Shown piece by piece: positions 6,964-11,578 of a stretch of 11,578 bases of DNA. A program made the translations under genes and the position numbers. Positions within the stretch are counted from its first letter, which is position 1; each line of letters starts with the position of its first letter. The notes below the pieces were generated by a model. That model did not search any database, was not told where the DNA came from, and was given only the letters and a program-made list of their open reading frames with translations. This DNA is from Methylobacterium sp. (lineage in GTDB: Bacteria > Pseudomonadota > Alphaproteobacteria > Rhizobiales > Beijerinckiaceae): the NCBI GenBank assembly GCA_020252865.1, contig JADCCH010000374.1, positions 1 through 11,578 of the forward strand. Direction: 5' to 3'.

Positions 6964-7055
6964 TCGCGGCCGAGGTGTCGATAGCAAGAATCCGATCCGC
7001 TCGGCCTGCTCATGACGCCTTGCGCGAGCATGGCGCATCAACTCCCGCAGGAACG
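6964..7055. other. Intergenic stretch after the ROK gene
   Basis: No gene is supported here. The only structure is a loose inverted repeat, GGCCGAG (6968-6974) with CTCGGCC (7000-7006), with a 25-nt loop and no following T-run, too weak to call a terminator. This is the junction between the catabolic locus and the polysaccharide locus. Confidence 0.5.
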
Positions 7056-7102
7056 AGGGCATTTTCCGATCAACCGGTATCCACTTGATCGGAAAATGCC
7101 CT
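7056..7102 (+). repeat. Palindromic intergenic repeat, second copy
   Basis: A perfect 18-bp inverted repeat: AGGGCATTTTCCGATCAA (7056-7073) pairs with 7085-7102 around an 11-nt loop, CCGGTATCCAC. Its reverse complement matches the hairpin at 3005-3047 closely, including the loop. This copy has the perfect stem, the other has a mismatch and a bulge. It lies 92 bp downstream of the ROK gene stop and 48 bp before the GT4 start, and is followed by CTAGAG. It may act as a transcript-end or stability hairpin for the ROK message, but no T-run follows. Confidence 0.92.
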
Positions 7103-7150
7103 AGAGTTCCGACCAACCGAAGCCAACCGATCCAGTTCTGGTCTCCCCGC

Positions 7151-8290
7151 ATGCGCCTCGCTCTGTTCCTGTCCTTCAAGGCGTCCCTGACCAAATGGCA
7201 CCGGGAAGGCATCCTTTCGCGGGAAATCCAGATCTATGTGCGGCATCTCGAACGCGGATATTGCGATGAGGTGGTGATCTTCAGCTACGATCCCGCCGAT
7301 CACGAGGCATTGGCACTGGTGGATTGCCGCCCGGATATCCGGGCGCGTTTCCGGCTGGTGACGCCCCGCACGAAAGCGAGCGGCAATCTCTCCGGCCTGC
7401 TGCATTCGCTCAATCTCGGGCTCCTGTGGAAGCTTTCGCGGAGCGGCGTATCCCTGTCCAAGACCAACCAGATCAGCGGCAGCTGGCCGGCGCTGATCCT
7501 GCGGCTCTTCGGCGTTCCGCTCTTTGCCCGCTGCGGCTACCTCCTCTCGCGGCGCCTCTTCAAGAACCGGCAGGCCCTGCGCGGCACCGTGGCGCTGCTC
7601 ATCGAAGCCGTATTGTTCAACGGGGCACGGCTTGTTTCCGTGACGACCGAAAGCGCGAAGGCGGAGATTTCACGGCTGATCCTCTGGCGCAAGGGCAAGG
7701 TTTTTGTCGCGCCAACCTATGTCGATACTGAACTCTTCGCGCCCGATCCGGATCATGTCCCCGAACCCGGCACGCTCATCTTCGTGGGGCGCCTTGAGCC
7801 GCAGAAGAATGTGCGCGCGATTGCCGAGGCTGTCGCACAGACCGGCATGGCGCTGATCATGGTCGGCGATGGCTCGGAACGCCCGGCGGTAGAGACCATC
7901 ATCCAGCGCACGGGTGCCCGCATCACCATCATCCCGCGCATGCAGAACATGGAGATCAGCGCCCTGTTCCGGCAGCATCGTCTGTTTCTGCTGGGCAGCC
8001 TGCATGAGGGCCTGCCGAAAGTGCTGATCGAGGCGATGTCGGCCGGCATGGTCGCCATCGGATCGCCGATTCCCGGCATTGTCGAACTGGTCGAGGATCA
8101 GCGCACCGGATATCTCGCGAGGAGTGTGGCCGCCGAAGACCTCGCGGAAGCCATCCGCCGGGCGATGGCTGATCAGGCGTCGCATCCCGCGATTTCGGCC
8201 GCGGCCCGGGGGCGCATCCTCGCCCGGCACTCGCTCGACACCTACGCTGCCCGCGAAAACAGCGAGATGCGCCGCGCCATCGGGCGTTGA
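7151..8290 (+). CDS. Glycosyltransferase family 4 (GT-B fold)
   Basis: This 379-residue protein transfers a sugar from an activated donor to a polysaccharide repeat-unit or lipid-linked acceptor at the cytoplasmic side of the membrane. The C-terminal donor-binding domain is clear: F-V-G-R-L-E-P-Q-K-N from 211, V-G-D-G-S-E at 238-243, and the E-x7-E motif E286/E294 in H-E-G-L-P-K-V-L-I-E, followed by G-x-P-G-I-V-E-L-V. The start at ATG 7151 gives the expected beta-strand (M-R-L-A-L-F-L) at the N-terminus. The frame is open back to a TTG in the repeat at 7085, but that segment is translated repeat DNA. No good ribosome-binding site precedes the ATG. It converges on the lyase gene with a 9-bp gap. 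The sugar and linkage are unknown. Confidence 0.88.
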   Translation: MRLALFLSFKASLTKWHREGILSREIQIYVRHLERGYCDEVVIFSYDPADHEALALVDCRPDIRARFRLVTPRTKASGNLSGLLHSLNLGLLWKLSRSGVSLSKTNQISGSWPALILRLFGVPLFARCGYLLSRRLFKNRQALRGTVALLIEAVLFNGARLVSVTTESAKAEISRLILWRKGKVFVAPTYVDTELFAPDPDHVPEPGTLIFVGRLEPQKNVRAIAEAVAQTGMALIMVGDGSERPAVETIIQRTGARITIIPRMQNMEISALFRQHRLFLLGSLHEGLPKVLIEAMSAGMVAIGSPIPGIVELVEDQRTGYLARSVAAEDLAEAIRRAMADQASHPAISAAARGRILARHSLDTYAARENSEMRRAIGR

Positions 8291-8299
8291 AGCCGGTTT

Positions 8300-9634
8300 T
8301 CACGGTGAACAGGGCAAGCCGCCCGTCACCAGCTGGTGCCGCTCGCAAAGATAGGCCTTCATACGGCTGACCGCGCTGTCATCGCCGAGCAATGCGGAGC
8401 TGACCGGCAGACGCAGGATATGTCGGACCGGCGCGATATCGGGCATGCCGCCGACATCGCTCTCGCGATCGATGATGCGCAGGCTGTCGTCGCGGATGCC
8501 CGCGATCACGCGTCGATCGACAGGGTTTCGTGCGGCCGGATGCGATCCGACCTGCCGAAGGATCTCCGGATAGACGGCTGTCGCGGGACGAATGCTCCAA
8601 TCCGTCAGCCGATGAGCGGGAGAGGCGGACAGGCCGGCCTCACCGCGATCAACCCCTTGCAGGCAATTGGCGCGGGGCCCGATCGACATGTTGTCTTGAA
8701 CATAGACGGAGGTCAGCGGCTGCCGATTGAAAAAGGCGGGATCGATGCGGATGAACGACCCCTTGCAGGCGGTATCCGCATTGGGGACATAGACATTCCC
8801 GATGATATCGATCGCGCCGGCGTTGAGGATTTCCTGGCTGGAATCAAGATGGGTCGCCACGCGGCCGGGCCCGTAAATCAGGTTGTTAACGAAGCTTACC
8901 CGGTTGCCCTGGGTGAAACGCGCGCTGCGCTGGTTGGCCGAGGCCAGGACGGAACCCGCGATGACCACCCGGCCGACGGGATTGCCGAGCAGCAGGTTCA
9001 TGGCGCGCCTGCCCTTGGGGTGGCCGCCCCTGTAGAGCGGCTGCGCGATGAGCGCGCGCTCGATCAGGATGTCGCTCGTCAACCCCTGGATGCCCAGGTT
9101 TTCATCGACACCCCAGCCGAGGCTTACATTCCGCAGGACGATGTTCTGCTGCCGATGCTTGCCCGGCGCATCAGAGCCGTTGAAGGACATGGCATCGCGA
9201 TTCTCACCCACCGCCAGATCATCCGTGCTGCCGGGATAGACGGCGATGTGGCTGATGATCGCGTCCTTCGTGCGGATGTTGAAGCTGCCCCTCGTGAGGA
9301 CAATGCCTGGCGCCGGAGCCGTTTCGCCCGCGATGGTCACCTGCGGTTCGATGAGCGTGAGGTTCGATTGAAGGCGGATCAGGCCCGCCACCTCGAACAC
9401 CACGATGCGCGGCCCCCGCGCCTCCAGGGCGGCGCGCAGCGAGCCGGGACCGGAATCGTCAAGATTGGTGACCGGGATGATTTTCGCACCGTTCACCAGC
9501 CCTCCGGCCGGACGAATATCTGCGCTTGCGGCAGTCACGCCGAAGCAGAGCAGTGCGGCAACCAGCAACCACGCACCGGAAAGCAAATCCGGTTGCACAG
9601 AATTCAGGGGCGATAACCATCCGGCTTTTTTCAT
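8300..9634 (-). CDS. Secreted pectate lyase-like right-handed beta-helix protein (PL1-related)
   Basis: This 444-residue protein begins with an export signal (K2-K3, hydrophobic run about 21-36, likely cleavage after A-S-A at 38). The mature part resembles polysaccharide lyase family 1 proteins: V-T-N-L-D-D-S-G-P-G-S-L-R at 55-67, V-T-I-A-G-E-T-A-P at 99-107, a short W-G-V-D-E-N motif (174-179), H205-P-K-G, and N-Q-R-S-A-R-F (234-240), where the family has its catalytic arginine; this is by pattern recognition. PL1 enzymes cleave uronate-containing polysaccharides by beta-elimination. The ATG at 9632-9634 is preferred to one at 9667 because of AAAGGGGAG just upstream and the signal peptide. 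Placed between glycosyltransferase and flippase genes, it probably trims or releases an acidic surface polysaccharide rather than degrading plant pectin. A structural, non-catalytic beta-helix role is the alternative. Confidence 0.78.
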   Translation of the reverse strand: MKKAGWLSPLNSVQPDLLSGAWLLVAALLCFGVTAASADIRPAGGLVNGAKIIPVTNLDDSGPGSLRAALEARGPRIVVFEVAGLIRLQSNLTLIEPQVTIAGETAPAPGIVLTRGSFNIRTKDAIISHIAVYPGSTDDLAVGENRDAMSFNGSDAPGKHRQQNIVLRNVSLGWGVDENLGIQGLTSDILIERALIAQPLYRGGHPKGRRAMNLLLGNPVGRVVIAGSVLASANQRSARFTQGNRVSFVNNLIYGPGRVATHLDSSQEILNAGAIDIIGNVYVPNADTACKGSFIRIDPAFFNRQPLTSVYVQDNMSIGPRANCLQGVDRGEAGLSASPAHRLTDWSIRPATAVYPEILRQVGSHPAARNPVDRRVIAGIRDDSLRIIDRESDVGGMPDIAPVRHILRLPVSSALLGDDSAVSRMKAYLCERHQLVTGGLPCSP

Positions 9635-9872
9635 GGCTCCCCTTTGCGTGCGAACCTTGCAATGCACATCATGCTGTGAAAGGTAAAATCAGGCGTTTCC
9701 GCTTGCGGAACGTATCGAAACCCTGGCTGCAATGATCATGCGGCGCCGGCAAGGCGGAACTTCGCCAAGATTGGCCTGGCGTCGTATCGTCCGCACTCGT
9801 CTGGAGCCGGACCTGCTGTCGCCTTGGCGATCGCGGGCATTGCGCGAGTAACGACCGGTTCGAAGAGCAGCG
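9635..9872. other. Divergent intergenic region between lyase and flippase genes
   Basis: No gene is supported in these 238 bp. They should hold the promoters of both divergent genes, but I found no convincing -35/-10 pair on either strand. The clearest structure is a short inverted repeat TTCCGC-TT-GCGGAA (9697-9710), with partly matching flanks, which could be a regulator site for the polysaccharide genes. Confidence 0.4.
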
Positions 9873-11114
9873 ATGCGAAACCATTTCAAAGACCTGCTCC
9901 TGCGTGGCCCGCTGTCCATTCTCGCCTCGTCGCTGCCGGGGCTCGTCAACTATGCGATCATCCTGTTGTTGGTTTATAGCGGAAAAACGGCCGATGCGGG
10001 CCTCTACAGGCTCGTTCTTGCGATTTTTTCTCTGGCAGCGATCCTGACCTTCCTCGACAGTTCGAAGGTCTTCGTGCGTGCGGTCGCCGAGAATGATTCG
10101 CATGAGATGGCCGAACTCTTCGTCGGCCGCGTCTATCTTTCGGGCCTCTGTTTTGTTCTGGCCGGGTTTGTCGCCGCGCTCTGGTTCTGGATGGGTTGGC
10201 CATCCGCCAATCTCACCCCCACCACGATCGCCATCGCGGTGTTTGCCGCTTTCCATTACGGCGTTTTCGATTTCTACGCGCCGCTGCTGCAGGCGCGGCA
10301 GGAATTCCTGCGGTTCTTTCTTTTCGCTTTCGCGAAATACTCCGTGGCTTTCCTCGCCTTCGTGGGTCTGCTCGCCATCGGCGCTTCCGTGCTCACCACG
10401 ACGCTCGTCCAACTGGGCGTCATGACGGCTTTCCACGCGCTGTTCTTCGCGATGGTGGTCTATTCGCGGCTCGATTTCTCGGGCGTTTCCTTCGGGCCCT
10501 TCTCCGCCATGCGGCGGCCCGGCGTGCGCGAAAGCATGACCATCAGCGTCGCGAACGCGCTGCCCAACTCGCTGGAACACATCGATAAACTGATCATCGG
10601 CGCCCTGTTCGGTCTGGATACCCTCGGCCTCTACACTCTCGGGTTCTCCACGGGTCGCTTCATCTACAATACGCTGAAACCTGCGATCTACGTGTTCTAT
10701 CGCCGGTTCGTGGAGCACCTTCCCTCGGGCAGGATCGTGCTGTCGGTCGGGCTGTTCTTCACGGCATTTGGCATGGTTTGCGCCGCATTGTTCTATCTGG
10801 CCGTGCAGAACGTGCCGGCGCTGAACCGCTTCAAGGGCACGGAAGTCGTGACCATCATCATCTTCCTGTCCTACGGGGTCGCCATGGCCGATGCGGTCTA
10901 TTCGCAAGCCTTCGCGATCAACAGGAAGGCGCGATCGAGCCGGCTTCTGCATGCAGGCTTGTGGGCCAGCGGCGCCTGCCTGCTGATTTTCGCGCTTGCG
11001 ACCCTGTTTCCTGCGGATATCGCTCTTGCCATGTTTGCAGCCCATTACTTTTTGCGCCACGCGGTGACGCTCGCCATCCTGCTGATGCGCAGGCCGGAAA
11101 GCGAGGCGGCGTGA
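9873..11114 (+). CDS. Wzx-type polysaccharide flippase / oligosaccharide transporter
   Basis: This 413-residue integral membrane protein is hydrophobic along almost its whole length, with about 12 predicted segments. The first spans about 13-36 and the last about 380-405. The architecture, size and the N-terminal R-G-P-L-S-I-L-A-S stretch fit the Wzx/RfbX branch of the MOP flippase superfamily, which moves undecaprenyl-linked repeat units across the inner membrane. No single motif is diagnostic, so O-antigen, capsule and exopolysaccharide roles cannot be separated. The start at 9873 has only a weak GAAG-type ribosome site (9862-9865). Its stop TGA (11112-11114) overlaps the GTG start of the next gene, so the two are co-transcribed and probably translationally coupled. 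A long open frame on the opposite strand over the same region is very polar and looks like a shadow. Confidence 0.85.
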   Translation: MRNHFKDLLLRGPLSILASSLPGLVNYAIILLLVYSGKTADAGLYRLVLAIFSLAAILTFLDSSKVFVRAVAENDSHEMAELFVGRVYLSGLCFVLAGFVAALWFWMGWPSANLTPTTIAIAVFAAFHYGVFDFYAPLLQARQEFLRFFLFAFAKYSVAFLAFVGLLAIGASVLTTTLVQLGVMTAFHALFFAMVVYSRLDFSGVSFGPFSAMRRPGVRESMTISVANALPNSLEHIDKLIIGALFGLDTLGLYTLGFSTGRFIYNTLKPAIYVFYRRFVEHLPSGRIVLSVGLFFTAFGMVCAALFYLAVQNVPALNRFKGTEVVTIIIFLSYGVAMADAVYSQAFAINRKARSSRLLHAGLWASGACLLIFALATLFPADIALAMFAAHYFLRHAVTLAILLMRRPESEAA

Positions 11115-11578
11115 CCCCATCTCCCATCCGTCTCAGTGTTGTCATTCCCACGACCGGGAACGAGCATCTCGGTGAGATCGTCGCGTCTTTCCTGGCCGAG
11201 CCCATCCCGGCCGAGGTGATCGTGGCGGTCGACAGGCCTGATCTTGATTGCTCGTATCTGGAGGCGCGCTTCGCCTCCGATCCGCGTTTCGTGCTGGTGC
11301 GGAACAGCCGGAACCTTGGCCTGCCGCGCACACTGAACCGCGCGATTGCTGCGGCGCGTGGTGAAATCATCGTGCGCAACGATGACGATGATCCACCAGT
11401 CTCGGATCGTCTGGCCAAGACCCTCGCCTATTTCGAGGCGCATCCCGACGCGGATATCGTCTTCGGCTTCGCCATCGGGCGGGAAATGGCCTCGGGCAGG
11501 GAATGGCGGATCGAGGGGCCGACCGAGGAGGACGCCATCAAGGCACGGTTGCTGGAACAGAACTTCATCGTGCATTCC
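11111..11578 (+). CDS. Glycosyltransferase family 2, N-terminal fragment
   Basis: The frame starts at GTG 11111-11113 and stays open to the window end, giving 156 residues of a GT-A fold glycosyltransferase. The N-terminus L-S-V-V-I-P-T (8-14), the N-x-G-L-P-R-T-L-N segment (68-76) and the acidic D-D-D-D motif (91-94), at the place of the GT2 D-x-D metal and nucleotide-sugar site, support the family. The GTG overlaps the flippase TGA by four bases (GTGA), and GAGG (11103-11106) lies 4 nt before it, indicating translational coupling. The product is likely to add a sugar to the repeat unit exported by the flippase. The acceptor-specific C-terminal part lies outside the window. Confidence 0.88.
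   Translation, partial: MTPSPIRLSVVIPTTGNEHLGEIVASFLAEPIPAEVIVAVDRPDLDCSYLEARFASDPRFVLVRNSRNLGLPRTLNRAIAAARGEIIVRNDDDDPPVSDRLAKTLAYFEAHPDADIVFGFAIGREMASGREWRIEGPTEEDAIKARLLEQNFIVHS

Noticed and set aside
6968..7006. GGCCGAG/CTCGGCC inverted repeat after the ROK gene as terminator
   Set aside because: A 25-nt loop, only 7 bp of stem and no T-run; could easily arise by chance in GC-rich DNA.
3001..7102. Repeat pair as terminal inverted repeats of a composite mobile element
   Set aside because: The copies are inverted and about 4 kb apart, but there is no transposase between them and the enclosed genes are a coherent xyl operon part; each copy is itself a complete hairpin, fitting a dispersed intergenic repeat better.
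7085..7150. Upstream TTG start extending the GT4 protein by 22 residues
   Set aside because: The extension is translated from the palindromic repeat and lacks a ribosome site; the ATG at 7151 begins the expected Rossmann strand.
8336..9616. 426-residue plus-strand frame opposite the lyase gene
   Set aside because: No domain recognised, while the minus strand encodes a signal peptide and PL1-like motifs with a good ribosome-binding site.
9669..11120. 483-residue minus-strand frame opposite the flippase
   Set aside because: Polar, Gln/Arg/Glu/His-rich translation typical of antisense to a membrane protein gene.

Overview
The window is a GC-rich stretch with dense genes and short intergenic gaps. 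Gene content, strong similarity of the xylose dehydrogenase to the Caulobacter XylB type, and palindromic intergenic repeats of a kind I associate with rhizobial relatives all suggest an alphaproteobacterium, probably Hyphomicrobiales. I cannot name a genus from sequence alone.

Region 1 (1-511, + strand) is the 3' end of a FAD-dependent amine/amino-acid oxidase-like gene cut by the window edge. Region 2 (539-6963) is a pentose uptake and oxidation locus. On the minus strand, in transcription order, it holds a periplasmic xylose-binding protein (xylF, 4476-5519), permease (xylH, 3104-4354), single-domain ATPase (xylG, 2208-2987), SDR sugar dehydrogenase of the D-xylose 1-dehydrogenase type (xylB, 1454-2200) and SMP-30 family lactonase (xylC type, 539-1444). 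A ROK-family regulator (5749-6963) is divergently transcribed. The likely job is import of D-xylose (or a close pentose) and oxidation to the aldonolactone and aldonate, as at the start of the Weimberg/Dahms pathways. No isomerase, kinase or dehydratase is in the window, so later steps must be encoded elsewhere. The 229-bp divergent promoter region carries a perfect 14-bp palindrome lying on the best -10 element for xylF, a good operator candidate, and a ROK promoter placed so close to the ATG that the message may be leaderless.

Region 3 (7151-11578) is the edge of a surface-polysaccharide locus: a GT4 glycosyltransferase (+), a convergent secreted PL1-like beta-helix lyase (-), then a Wzx-type flippase (+) translationally coupled through a GTGA overlap to a GT2 glycosyltransferase that runs off the window.

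Two copies of one palindromic intergenic repeat sit at 3005-3047 (between xylH and xylG) and 7056-7102 (between the ROK gene and the GT4 gene), in opposite absolute orientation but the same orientation relative to the gene upstream. A separate, unrelated 24-bp perfect palindrome lies between xylF and xylH. No tRNA, rRNA, CRISPR array, insertion sequence or integrase was seen, and no stretch over about 240 bp lacks a gene.
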